From DASXRU01 sp036506395 (GTDB lineage Bacteria; Acidobacteriota; Blastocatellia; Pyrinomonadales; Pyrinomonadaceae), in assembly GCA_036506395.1 (NCBI GenBank), contig DASXRU010000238.1:1-31342 (forward strand): a stretch of 31,342 bases of DNA, written 5' to 3'. Both the position numbers and the translations under genes were made by a program. Below the pieces are notes generated by a model. It was not told the origin of the DNA, did not search any database, and was given only the letters and a program-made list of their open reading frames with translations. Positions 14,243 through 25,200 of this stretch are shown piece after piece (within the stretch, counting starts at the first letter, position 1; every line of letters starts with the position of its first letter).

Positions 14243-14923
14243 CTACCGGGCTGCCGGCGCATTTCCTGTCTTAAGCAACGACGAGGGACAGAGTTGTTCC
14301 ACCACGCATATTTCGCAAAGCGGCCGCCGGGCTTTGCAGACCTTGCGTCCATGCGCGATCAACAGGTGCGGAAAGTCGATCCAATCCTTGCGCGGCGCCA
14401 GCTCAATCAAATCCAGCTCGATCTTTTCCGGATTCGTATTTTTGGTAAGACCGAGCCGTTGAGCGAGCCGGCCGACATGCGTGTCCACTACGAAACCCGA
14501 CGCAATACCAAACGCATTACCCATAACCACGTTCGCGGTCTTGCGCGCGACGCCCGGCAATTCGAGTAATTCTTCGAAGGTATCAGGGACGCGGCCGCCG
14601 TGTTGCTCCAAAAGCATTTTGGCTGTGCCCTGGATGGATTTTGTTTTATTGCGAAAGAAGCCGGTGGTGCGAATATCCTCCTGCAACTCGGCTTCCGGCA
14701 CCCGTAAATAGTCTTCCGGCTTGCGGTATTTGCGAAACAGGTCGGCGGTGACAATGTTCACTCGCTCGTCAGTACACTGCGCCGAAAGGATTGTGGCGAT
14801 CAGCAGCTCGAAGGCGTTTGAATGATTCAAGGTACACTGGGCCTGCGGGTACTCGCGCTTGAGCAGCCGAATGATCTTTCGTGTTTTCTGTTTTAGTTGA
14901 TTAATGGAGAGCTTCCTGGTCAC
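14243..14923 (-). CDS. nth: Endonuclease III (DNA glycosylase/AP lyase)
   Basis: Nth removes oxidised pyrimidines and cuts at abasic sites in base excision repair. The 226-residue product has the family length and all key features. These are the helix-hairpin-helix LPGVARKTANVV with catalytic lysine K128, the catalytic aspartate D147 in VVDTHVGRL, and the C-terminal [4Fe-4S] loop C196-x6-C203-x2-C206-x5-C212. LSAQCTDERVN near residue 47 is also diagnostic. The ATG at 14923 places the first helix where expected. A possible small frame and the amidohydrolase follow on the same strand. Upstream is a 415-bp gap dominated by a palindromic element, so the promoter is probably close to the start codon. 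Confidence 0.97.
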   Translation of the reverse strand: MTRKLSINQLKQKTRKIIRLLKREYPQAQCTLNHSNAFELLIATILSAQCTDERVNIVTADLFRKYRKPEDYLRVPEAELQEDIRTTGFFRNKTKSIQGTAKMLLEQHGGRVPDTFEELLELPGVARKTANVVMGNAFGIASGFVVDTHVGRLAQRLGLTKNTNPEKIELDLIELAPRKDWIDFPHLLIAHGRKVCKARRPLCEICVVEQLCPSSLLKTGNAPAAR

Positions 14924-15054
14924 GCGGCCATCGTAACAAACGCAGTCGCATTAAGACCAACCAGAAGATTCGTCCGACAGACTTCAGGGACTTCTGATCA
15001 CGGTCGGGATTGGTGAGGCAATTAGCAATGGGGATTAGCGCGAGCCAGATCGTC

Positions 15055-15292
15055 TACCGCGAAGCGGTTACGCCTTGCAGCCCAGGGTTGCCGCGCTTCG
15101 CGGCTACCCTGGGAACCAAGCTATCGAACGCCGCAACCCCAACGGGGTCGTGACGGTTTTCTGAGTGACGTTACCAAACCTGTTCTCCACGGAACGGACA
15201 CAACCCCGTTGGGGTTGCTATCTCTCGAGCCTTCTTTCCCAGGGTAGCCGCGGCGGCAACCCTGGGCTGGAGGGCTTAACCGCTTCGCGGTA
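15055..15292. repeat. Large symmetrical palindromic element
   Basis: This 238-bp block is symmetrical. It begins TACCGCGAAGCGGTTA and ends TAACCGCTTCGCGGTA. Next inward are stems built on CCCAGGGT...ACCCTGGG (15081-15113 and 15239-15271), and the innermost are CCCC/GGGG stems (AACCCCAACGGGGT and AACCCCGTTGGGGTT). It has no coding capacity. It lies between the MFS gene (ending 15339) and nth, both on the minus strand, so it could terminate MFS transcripts. The remainder of the gap (14924-15054) shows nothing recognisable. Confidence 0.85.
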
Positions 15293-15338
15293 TTTGATCG
15301 AAGGTTCCTTCAGTTTGTCGTTAGCTTCAGAGCCCCGT

Positions 15339-16580
15339 TCACCTTCGTCCGTTCGCGATCTTCGCTGCCTCGGGCAAGCTGCGCAAACGCAGCATCGATA
15401 AGATGCCAAAGATTGGTCCCGGCGCCAGGGCCGCGAAGGCAAATTGCCAGCCCACTGCTTTTTCCAGCGTCGGGATCAGCTGAATCGAGATCGTCGTCAG
15501 GAGAAAGCCGAGGCTTGTCTGAATCGTCAGCGCTGTGCCGATGTACCGGGGATCCCCAAGCTCGGTAACACAGGTCGAAAACTGGGCCGAGTCGGCCACC
15601 ACGCTGGCGCCCCAGATCGCTGCGACTGTGAAAAGGAGCAAAGGGTGCGCGCCAAAAAACAATCCGATAATCAAACAACAACTGCCGCTGATTCCCATGG
15701 CCCATGAAGTAACAATTGTGCGGCCCACCCGGTCGGCAACCAGGCCGGCAATAACGCAGCCGGCGGCGCCACTGCCAATTACCAGAAACGATCCCACCTC
15801 AGCCAATGCCGGATCACTTCCCCGCATGGAAAGACTGGCGCGAATCATGGCCGGTATCCAGGTCCACATAGCGTAAAGTTCCCACATGTGTCCGAAGTAG
15901 CCGAAACTCGCCAGCCGTACCCCTCGATTGCGAAAAACCTTTCCCACCTGCTGCCAATCAAATTTTGCTGCAGGCAGGGCGTAGGAACCGTCACCGACAA
16001 AAAAGAGGACGATTAACCCGCCGCCGCCTGCCAGCAACGAAACGAATAGAACGTTGTATCGCCAGTTGGCGCTGCCGATACCGTTGATGAGATAAGGGGA
16101 GGCTTTGCCCAAAGTAAGAGCGCCGACCAGGATACCCAGGGCCATGCCACGGCCGCGGCGAAACCAGGTGGCCATGATCTTCATCGCCGGCGGATAGACA
16201 CCTGCAAGAAACATCCCCGTCAGGAATCGCAACGCGATGGCCAGCTTCGGACCCTGAGCGTAGACTCCGAACATCGCGTTTGTGAATGCACCAGCGAGCG
16301 CAGTAATAGCGAACAGGTAACGCGATCGGAGAATGTCAGGGAGATTAAGGAGGGCGCTCAGAAGTGTGCCGAGCACGAAACCAATCTGAACCGCGAGTGT
16401 CAGCCAGGAAACCGTAGCATCACCAAGTTTCCAGGCAATCTTCAGGGCCGGAACAACAGCCGAGCCACTGAACCATAGAGACATGCCCAGCAGCTCGGCA
16501 ACGGCGAGCAGACTCAGCGCACGCCAGCGCAACCCTGATGAGCCGTGCTGCTGATTTGCCTCGTCTGAATATGAATCCAA
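15339..16580 (-). CDS. Major facilitator superfamily transporter
   Basis: The 413-residue product is highly hydrophobic with about 12 predicted membrane segments. An MFS-like loop follows helix 2 (LNLPDILRSRYLF), and WFRRGRGMALGILVGALTLG is typical of helix 4-5 regions in nitrate/nitrite and organic-anion carriers. A second signature, LVADRVGRTIV, sits at the start of the second half, which supports the two-bundle fold. The central loop between helices 6 and 7 is short. Substrate cannot be assigned; drug, anion or cyanate-type carriers are all possible. The start is a TTG at 16580 with no strong ribosome site; the next in-frame ATG would cut into helix 1. It is on the same strand as nth but separated by a large repeat. 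Confidence 0.9.
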   Translation of the reverse strand: MDSYSDEANQQHGSSGLRWRALSLLAVAELLGMSLWFSGSAVVPALKIAWKLGDATVSWLTLAVQIGFVLGTLLSALLNLPDILRSRYLFAITALAGAFTNAMFGVYAQGPKLAIALRFLTGMFLAGVYPPAMKIMATWFRRGRGMALGILVGALTLGKASPYLINGIGSANWRYNVLFVSLLAGGGGLIVLFFVGDGSYALPAAKFDWQQVGKVFRNRGVRLASFGYFGHMWELYAMWTWIPAMIRASLSMRGSDPALAEVGSFLVIGSGAAGCVIAGLVADRVGRTIVTSWAMGISGSCCLIIGLFFGAHPLLLFTVAAIWGASVVADSAQFSTCVTELGDPRYIGTALTIQTSLGFLLTTISIQLIPTLEKAVGWQFAFAALAPGPIFGILSMLRLRSLPEAAKIANGRR

Positions 16581-16732
16581 TGTTCTTATGGGCGGTAGAA
16601 CTGCAACCCGTGGTCAATATGCAAGAGCGGGCATTGTAGACCACGGTTGCGCAGCTTGAGAACCGAATCCCGGGGCTAGTTCTGATGCAGTCTGGCATTT
16701 GCCCGAGCGAGAGTTCGCTTGGAGCAGAGCTG

Positions 16733-17058
16733 AGGGCCAAAGGCCCGAAATGAAAAAGTCTGGGGCAACGCCCCAGGAAACATAGATTCCCTAAAACTAT
16801 AGAGCGCTGAAGGCGCGGAATGGAAGGACTCATCTACTTCATCTCATAACGTTCGTTCGCTTCTCCCTCTCTCTTTGGGAGAGGGGCGGGGAGAGGGGGT
16901 ACGGCAAACGCCGCTCTAATCCCTCTTCCCCTACCCCTTCTCCCAACGGAGAAGGGGAAGAACCGAGCACGTTTTCGCGCTTTCAGCGCTTTGGAATCCT
17001 TAACGAATCATACCTGGGCCGTTGGCCCAGGCTTCTACATTTCGCGCCCTTGGCGCTT
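16733..17058. repeat. Nested composite inverted-repeat element
   Basis: Left block 16733-16824 and right block 16977-17058 are inverted relatives. Each has three stem-loops in mirror order: 16734-16746 with 17044-17056, 16760-16776 with 17013-17031, and 16804-16816 with 16977-16989. Between them lies a second inverted pair of purine/pyrimidine-rich tracts (about 16861-16901 and 16918-16961), as if one element had inserted into another. There is no coding capacity. The flanking parts of the 638-bp gap show no gene. Confidence 0.8.
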
Positions 17059-17218
17059 CTAGTTGCGGTCGCGCGATTTATTCCAATGCGAACAGCATTA
17101 GTACCCTCGGCACACAATGAAAGCGGCAGACCTTTTGGTCTGCCGTTAATACATCTGGCCCTGAGGACTCGTTACGGGCCGCAAGTTTTGTTTTTGTCGG
17201 GAGCTTATATCTGCCGAA

Positions 17219-18922
17219 CTAGGCCACCGCCTCGTTGGCGCTAAGGTCCGCTTCCAGACTTTGATCTACCTTTGGCGGGTTCAGCTTCTTGTTACGCTTG
17301 TCTTCATACATGGCCGCGTCGGCGCGGACCAGCAGCTCCTCGATCGAGCGCGTCTCCTGAGCATCAAAGTGCGCGACTCCCATGCTAATGGAAAGATCGT
17401 AGGCACACATTCCGAGCGCGTTATATTTACCCAGCTTCTCGTTTAGCCGGGTAACAAGGATGTCAGCGTTCTCGTCCTGCGCGACCGTAGCCAGCACGGT
17501 GAATTCATCGCCACCGAGCCGGGCTATGATGTCGGCGGCGCGAAATGTGTCTTTGAGAATCTCCGCTGTCTTCATCAGGGCGCGGTCACCTTCCATATGA
17601 CCGAGGGTGTCATTAATCTGCTTCAAACCGTCGAGGTCGGCATATAAAACGATCAGTCCCTTACCGCTGCGGTGGACCGCGGCGATGTACTGCTCAGCCA
17701 CGGTCAAAAAACCACGACGGTTGTAGAGTCCCGTCAGCTCGTCAACCAACGAAACACTTTGCAGCGCTGCCTCCGCGCGTTTGCGTTCAGTGATGTCCTG
17801 AATCTGAAAAATGAAGTGCATCGGGTTGTCCTGGTTATCGCGCACCAGAGAAACGCTGTTCAGTGCCCAGACAATGTTTCCCTCTTTGTGCAGATACCGT
17901 TTCTCCATCTGGCAGGTAAGCTCGCCACCCTGAACCAGACGGTACAGATTTGCCAGTTCATTCGTGAGATCGTCGTCGTGAGTTATCGCCTGGAAAGTGG
18001 AGGCAAGCAATTCTTCTTCGCGGTAGCCAACGATTTCCCCGAGAGAACGATTAACGCGCAGCCATTGGCCTTGCAGCGAAACGAGGGCCATACCGATCGC
18101 CGCGTAGTCAAAAGCGTTGCGAAAATGCTCTTCTGTTTCCTGGAGAGCTTTGCTGATCCGCTCCTGCTCAGCGATGTAGCGGTTCAATTCTTCGACATGG
18201 GCTCTTGCCTGCTCTGCCTGGGCCGCCGCAGCTTCAATATTCTTGAGGTAGGTCCAATAAGTGAAATAGACGATCGCGATTATCGGAGTCGCAGCTATCA
18301 AGGCATAGAAGCCCACCTCATCAATCAGTCTCGCTATGATTCCGGCCGCGGAGGCGCCGGCGAAAAACGTAAGCGAAGTCCAAAGAAAGTTATTACGCCA
18401 ACTGAGCCAGATGGATTCTTCGTGTTTCAGCGCTGAGCCCACCGCCACCAGACTGGAGTTGGCGCCATACTGCACCAGGGCCATCACACAGAGCGCCAGG
18501 ATGTAGAGAGCAGAGTATTCGCCCGCCCAGTTGAACAAGGTTCCAAACCCGAATCGCAACACCCACACTGTCATGAAGGTCGAGCAAGCCATCACGCTGG
18601 TGTTGAAAAGCACCGTAACTCGTTTCTTAGCGAAACCAAGAGAGCCGCAAAGTGCTTCGGCCGCGGCCAGGAGAATTGCGGCTTCACCACCGAAGAGCAA
18701 AATGGTCAGGAAGATGAAGGTGTCGGAAAGGGAAATGCGCGCGTTGACACGCGGAATCTGCATGGTTATGCGCGAGCCCAGACCGAGTGTTACCAGTGCC
18801 AGCAGCAGGAAGCGCGTATCGAGTCTCGCAACCGGCAAGCGATAAGCAGAAAAACCAATAGCCAGAACGCCGGCGGCAACCACCAGCCAGTTGTAGAATT
18901 CGCTTTTGCGTGATTGGTTCAT
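17219..18922 (-). CDS. Membrane-bound PAS-GGDEF diguanylate cyclase
   Basis: It makes cyclic di-GMP from two GTP at the inner membrane. Starting at MNQSRKSEFY (ATG 18922), the 567-residue protein has an integral membrane sensor of about seven helices (about 10-230, MASE-like). A coiled-coil linker (about 228-262) and a PAS/PAC domain (about 265-384, ending FIFQIQDITERKRAE) follow, then a GGDEF domain with the active-site motif intact (LGGDEF, 470-474). The inhibitory-site motif RxxD (RAAD, 461-464) lies five residues before GGDEF, so product feedback is expected. DELTGLYNRRGF is the classic GGDEF entry. A longer GTG start at 18955 is possible but gives an unlikely N-terminus. It is divergent from the giant glucan synthase. 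Confidence 0.94.
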   Translation of the reverse strand: MNQSRKSEFYNWLVVAAGVLAIGFSAYRLPVARLDTRFLLLALVTLGLGSRITMQIPRVNARISLSDTFIFLTILLFGGEAAILLAAAEALCGSLGFAKKRVTVLFNTSVMACSTFMTVWVLRFGFGTLFNWAGEYSALYILALCVMALVQYGANSSLVAVGSALKHEESIWLSWRNNFLWTSLTFFAGASAAGIIARLIDEVGFYALIAATPIIAIVYFTYWTYLKNIEAAAAQAEQARAHVEELNRYIAEQERISKALQETEEHFRNAFDYAAIGMALVSLQGQWLRVNRSLGEIVGYREEELLASTFQAITHDDDLTNELANLYRLVQGGELTCQMEKRYLHKEGNIVWALNSVSLVRDNQDNPMHFIFQIQDITERKRAEAALQSVSLVDELTGLYNRRGFLTVAEQYIAAVHRSGKGLIVLYADLDGLKQINDTLGHMEGDRALMKTAEILKDTFRAADIIARLGGDEFTVLATVAQDENADILVTRLNEKLGKYNALGMCAYDLSISMGVAHFDAQETRSIEELLVRADAAMYEDKRNKKLNPPKVDQSLEADLSANEAVA

Positions 18923-19275
18923 TGGGTAATTGTTGGGCGGGAGACTAAGACCCACTTCTCTAATTTATTATTTGGCAATCATTATTCCAGTCGATGGTTC
19001 AACCTAAGTCCTTTGCTTGCAATGAAGCGAAAGCTCTGGGAAAAAAGGGCCATTCAGCCTGAACGCATCATCAAGCAAATTGAAGGGTGGCTATAAGTCA
19101 ATGCGAAGCCTTGAATGTCGGCTGGCGACGCGCGGCGAAGTTGCCGGCTTGCTTACCTAATCAAGGCTTAGCAAGTTGCACCAATCCGCATTGAATGCGG
19201 TTCAGTTAGTCATGATATCCTACGCGGGATCAGTTTTCTGTCACATCCAGAATCCCCCACTGTTAGGCTCATCTC
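18923..19275. other. Divergent intergenic region between the diguanylate cyclase and the glucan synthase
   Basis: About 350 bp must carry the promoters of both divergent genes. A short plus-strand frame (18914-19096) overlaps the cyclase start and shows no ribosome site or family, so it is not called. Small inverted repeats such as GCATTGAATGC near 19190 and AATCAAGGCTTAG near 19160 are visible. No clear operator was recognised. Confidence 0.5.
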
Positions 19276-22200
19276 ATGGGTGAACTCTTTCCATCGTTAT
19301 TCCGAAAGCTCCAGCGTCCGCCTGACGCCCGGAGCGAGGATCCTATTCGCGAAGAGCTTTACAGCGTTGAAAGACTGGAGCAGTTTGCCGCCGTCCTTGC
19401 CAGTGAACATAAGATTGCGGCCAAAGCACGTGCTCGTTTGCTGCTGCCGCGCCTGGAGGAGAATGGGCGGAAACTACTCGCTGCCTATCGCGCCCTGGCC
19501 GAAGCAATTCGCAGTGAACGCACCATCTCACCTGCCGCCGAGTGGCTGGTTGACAACTTTCATATCGTGGAAGAACAGGTGCGCGAGATTCGCGAGGACC
19601 TGCCGAAGGGTTACTACTACGAGTTGCCCAAACTCGCTGAAGGTGAGTTAAAGGACTATCCGCGAATTTATGCTTTTGCCCTCGCCCTGATCGCTCATAC
19701 GGACAGCCGCCTTGATACAGAGACCCTGCGCCGCTTCATTAACGCCTACCAAAAAGTTTCGCCCCTTTCAATCGGCGAGCTTTGGGCAGTCCCGATCACG
19801 CTGAGACTCGCGCTGGTGGAAAACCTGCGGCGACTGGCTACGCGCATCGTCTCGTCGCGTGTCGAACGCGAAGAGGCTGACAAACTTGCCGACCGTTTGC
19901 TGGAGATGGCACACCGTCAACCGGGCGACCTGGTGCCGCTGCTTGCTGAGCGGTTGATGAAACGCGGCCGCATCCGCCGGGCCTTTGTCGTGCAGTTGAC
20001 CCAGCGATTGCGCGAGCAGGATCCCGCGGTGATGCCGGTTTTTGATTGGCTGGAGCAACACCTTGCGCGTCAGGGGTTGACGATCGAGCAGGTGGTGCAA
20101 ACAGAACACCAACGTCAGGCCGCAGCCCAGATCACTGTCGGCAACATCATCACCAGCATGCGGCTGCTTTCCACCCTCGACTGGAAAGAGTTCTTCGAGA
20201 AAGTCAGTCTCATCGATCCTCTGCTCTCAAAGGATCCGGCGGGAGTTTACGCGCGCATGGACTTTGCAACGCGCGACCGCTATCGCCACGTCATCGAGCG
20301 CATCAGCAAGCGAACCAAAACGAGTGAACTGGAGATTGCGCGCGTCACCCTGGAACTAGCTCGCGAAGCACATAAAGCCGGTGCGACTGACGAGTCGTTC
20401 GCACACGTCGGATACTTTCTCATTGACGAGGGCCGCCCGCAGTTAGAAAAGGCCTTTGCCTACCGGCCACCCATCGCGGAGCGAGTCAGGCGTTTAATCC
20501 TAAGGCATCCCACATCGATTTATCTGGGCCTGGTCGCTTTCCTGACGGGGATCATCCTGGCACTGCTGGTTATCGGCGCGAGTCGCGCGGGCGGCAGTTG
20601 GCCTTTGGTGGTTGCGGTGGCCCTTTTGAGCCTGATTCCGGCGAGCGACCTGGCGCTGAGCGTTTTGAACTGGGATCTTACGCACACGTTCGAGCCACGC
20701 CTGCTGCCGATGATCGACACGCTGCGAGGCATTCCCCCGGAAGCGCGCACGATGGTGGTGGTGCCGGCGATCATCGATAGCGAAACGACCGCGCGAGAAT
20801 TGATCGACAAGCTGGAAGTTCATTTTCTCGCTAATCGCGACGAGCGCATCTATTTCGCTCTCCTGGGAGATTTCGCCGACGCCGCGGCCGAAGAGATGGC
20901 GGAGGATGCAACTATCCTTGAAGCGGCACTCAATGGAATCGAGGAGCTGAACCACAAATATACCCACAGTCCGGACGCGCGCTTTCATCTGTTTCATCGC
21001 CGCCGGCTCTGGAATCGGAGTGAGGGGAAATGGTTGGGCTGGGAACGCAAGCGCGGAAAGCTGCACGAATTCAACCGGCTCCTGCGCGGCGCACGCAATA
21101 CCAGCTACATGGTGGCGACCGCCGAACCGCTATCGCTGGCCCAGGTTCGCTATGTCATCACGTTGGATTCGGACACCCAACTACCGCGCGATGCGGCTCG
21201 CAGGCTGGTAGGCAAAGCAATCCATCCGCTCAATCGTCCTCGCTTCGACTCCCAAGTCGGGCGGGTCACGCGCGGTTACGGAATACTGCAACCTCGCGTC
21301 AGCATGTCCCTGGAGAGCGCTTCGCGCTCGCGATTCGCGCGCACGTTCTCAGGCAATACCGGCATAGATCCCTACACAACGGCGGCGTCGGACGTTTACC
21401 AGGATCTTTTTGCTGAAGGCATCTACACGGGAAAGGGCCTCTACGACGTCGACGCATTCGAAGCAGCTCTCGCCGATCGCGTTCCTGAGAATTCGCTGCT
21501 GAGTCATGATCTTTTCGAATCGATCTTCGCCCGCGCCGGGCTGGTCACCGACATCGAGTTTCTCGACGACTACCCGGCTCACTACGACGCCTATGCGATG
21601 CGGCAACATCGCTGGACTCGCGGTGATTGGCAAATTGCGGGTCACCTGCTGCCACGCGTTCGGGACGCTCGCGGCCAAAAGGTGCCAAACCGGATACCGC
21701 TGATTGCACGCTGGAAAATCTTTGACAATTTGCGGCGCAGTTTGCTGGCGCCGGCAATGCTGCTCCTGATGATTGCAGGATGGGCTGTGCTTCCCGGGCC
21801 GGCGGCGTGGTGGACTCTCTTTGCCGTGCTCGTGCTGGCTTTCCCTATCTATGCTCATGTGACAACCGGACTGCTGCTGCATCCACGGGGCATCGCCTGG
21901 ACCAGCCACTTCTGGAGCGTATGGGGAGATGTGCGCACGCATACGGGCCAGGTGGCGTTGAGCATTTCGTTTCTCGCTCATCAAGCCGGGCTGATGACCG
22001 ACGCGATTGCGCGCACAGTCTATCGAAAGCTGATTTCCGGGCGGCATCTGCTTGAATGGACCACAGCGGCGCAGGCCGAGCGCCAGCGCCAACACGACGT
22101 ACCAGACTTCGTACGCCTGATGTGGCCGGCGGAACTGATAACAATCGTGGCTGCCTTGCTCCTGGTTTTTTTCCGGCCCATGGCGCTTTCTCTGGCCGCC

Positions 22201-25200
22201 CCTTTTCTGCTGGCCTGGGCCCTATCGCCATTGATAGCCTTCTGGACCAGCCGTCATTTGCAGCCGCAGCGGCGCGAACTGAGTCCCAAAGACCTTCGCA
22301 GCGGCCGCCTGGTCGCTCGCCGCACCTGGCGGTTCTTTGAAACGTTCGTGGGCGATGACGATCACTGGCTACCCCCGGATAATTATCAGGAAGACCCGCA
22401 ACCGGTAATTGCCCATCGCACTTCACCGACGAACATTGGATTATTTCTGCTTTCCACGGTTGCCGCTAACGATTTCGGCTACGTCAGCGAAGTTGAGTTA
22501 GTAGAGCGATTGGAGCTGACGTTCGCCACGCTCACTCGACTGCGCACATTTCGCGGTCATTACTTCAACTGGTACGAAACGCGCACCCTGGAGCCACTGT
22601 CGCCGCCATACATCTCCACGGTGGATAGTGGCAACCTCGCCGGGCACTTGATTGCGCTCAAGCAAGCGTGCGTCGAACTGCCTGACGCGCAGCTATTCGA
22701 CCAGCGGGCTGTCCTGGGTCTGGCGGATACTATCTCCTGCCTGAAGGAAGAAGCCGGCCGTCTGGGCGCGGTGCGGCAGCGGACCGACGTGGTGACGACG
22801 AAACAACTGCGCGACGAGATCGAAGCATGCGCAAGTTTGGTTTCATTGGGGCCGCCCCAGACGCTGGCCGCATGGGCGGAGTTGTTTGAATCGATGGCCC
22901 AGCGAGCCGGCGTCATTGATGACATTGTGGGCGCTTTGTCGTACGAGCACGGGAACGAAGCTTTCATGGAAGTACGCTCGTGGATCGGCTCACTGATACA
23001 CCAGACCAGGGCTTACCGGCGTGACTTTGATTTGCTGGTGCCCTGGGGCGCCGCTCTAACGGCGCATCTTGGCCCGATCATCAGCGGCTGTGGGCCGCAG
23101 GCAGCCTCCGAATGGGAGGAGATTAATCGCGCACTGGAGAGTGTTCCCAGCCTTTCGCAGCTTACCGAAGTTTGTGATCACGCGCTGGTGAGAATGGCGG
23201 CGCTCCGCGCTCAACTTGACGAATGCTTACCCAGGGCAACCGCGGAGCGTGATGCGGCGCTTACGGGTTTGGGAGTCTTGACCGGTGTGATCGAACAATC
23301 GGCGGAAGCGGCAAAGACCTTTTCCTCGCGCCTGGTGAAGCTGGCGAATACTTGCGATCAAATCTTCGAAGAGATGGATTTCCGTTTCCTGCTCGACGAG
23401 GAACGCAAAGTCTTTGTCATCGGCCACAATGTTACGGAAGGACGGCATGACAATTCCTACTACGACCTGCTTGCCTCAGAAGCGCGCCTGGCAAGTTTCA
23501 TTGCCATCGCCAAAGGCGATGTGCCGCAGGAGCACTGGTTCCGCCTGGGCCGCCAGCTGACCTCGGTTGATAGCAGCCGCGCTTTGATCTCCTGGACAGG
23601 CACGATGTTCGAATATCTGATGCCGCTGCTCGTTATGTGCGACTACGACGACACGCTGTTGGGCCAGACGTACGATGCGGTGGTCGCTCGCCAGGTGGAA
23701 TACGGACGCGAACGCGGTGTGCCGTGGGGCATTTCTGAATCCGCCTACAACGTCCGCGACCTGCAACTGAATTATCAGTATGGGCCATTCGGCGTGCCCG
23801 GCCTGGGCTTGAAACGCGGACTGATCGAGGACCTGGTCGTTTCGCCGTACTCGACGCTGCTGGCCACAGCGGCACGGCCCCGCGAGGCGATCGAAAATAT
23901 GCGGTTGCTGGAACAAGAAGGGGCGTTGGCGCGCTATGGTTTCTATGAAGCGATTGATTACACCCCGGAGCGGCTGCCGCAAAATCAGAAGCGCGTGCTG
24001 ATTCGCGCCTTCATGGCCCACCATCAGGGAATGGGCCTGGTAGCGCTCGACAATCTCATCAACAACAGAATCATGCAGCAGCGATTTCACGCCGAGCCTC
24101 TGGTACAGGCGACGGAGCTGCTGCTTCAGGAACGCATTCCCCGCGGTGTCACCGCCGCTCATCCGCGCGCCGAAGAAGTTCTGACGGGCCGTGTGGTGCG
24201 CACCCTTACCGGTTTGGTCACTCGCGTCTACGACACACCGCATTTGCCCACGCCGCGCACGCAACTGCTCTCTAACGGAACCTACAGTGTGATGATAACA
24301 AGCGCCGGCTCCGGCTATTCGGCCTGCGGACAACTAGCCGTGACCCGCTGGCGCGAGGATGTTACCCGTGACAACTGGGGCAGCTTCTGCTACGTCCGCG
24401 ACGTGCGCAGCGGCGCTGTCTGGTCCACGGGGTTTCAGCCCGTAGGTCGCGAGCCACAGGCGTACGAGGTTGCGTTCTCGGAGGACAAAGTTGATTTCTG
24501 GCGCCAGGACGCAGGCATCTTCACGCACACCGAAGTGGTCGTCTCCGCCGAAGACAATGCCGAACTGCGCCGCGTGTCGGTGGCAAACAATTCTTTCCGT
24601 CCGCGCGAGATCGAGCTAACCAGCTACAGCGAAATCGTGCTGGCGCCGCCGGCGGCTGACGCAGCGCATCCAGCCTTCAGCAACCTTTTCGTCGAGACGG
24701 AATTCTTCGCGGCGGAGAGCGCACTCTTGGCCCACCGGCGCCAGCGTTCCGCCACCGACGAGCCGATCTGGGGCGTACACGTGATTGCGACGACCGGTGA
24801 AACGATTGGCGTGGTGCAGTACGAGACTGATCGGACGCGCTTTGTCGGTCGCGGCCATACGCCCGCCGACCCGATCGCAGTGATGGAGGATCGGCCGCTC
24901 TCGAATACTACGGGCCCAGTGCTCGATCCTGTCTTCAGCCTTCGCTGTCGGATGCGTTTGATGCCGAATGAAACCGCGCAAGTCTCTTTCGCCACGGCAG
25001 TCGCGCGCTCGCGTGACGAAGCAACGGCGCTCGCCGACAAGTATCACGACCCGCACATTTTCGAGCGCGAAACCCGCCTGGCCTGGACCAGGGCGCAAGT
25101 GGAGATGAGCCACCTGAACATTGACGCCGAAGAGGCTCATCTCTTCCAACGGCTGGCCGGGCGCGTGCTTTATTCAGATCCTTCCCTCCGGCCAAGTCCT

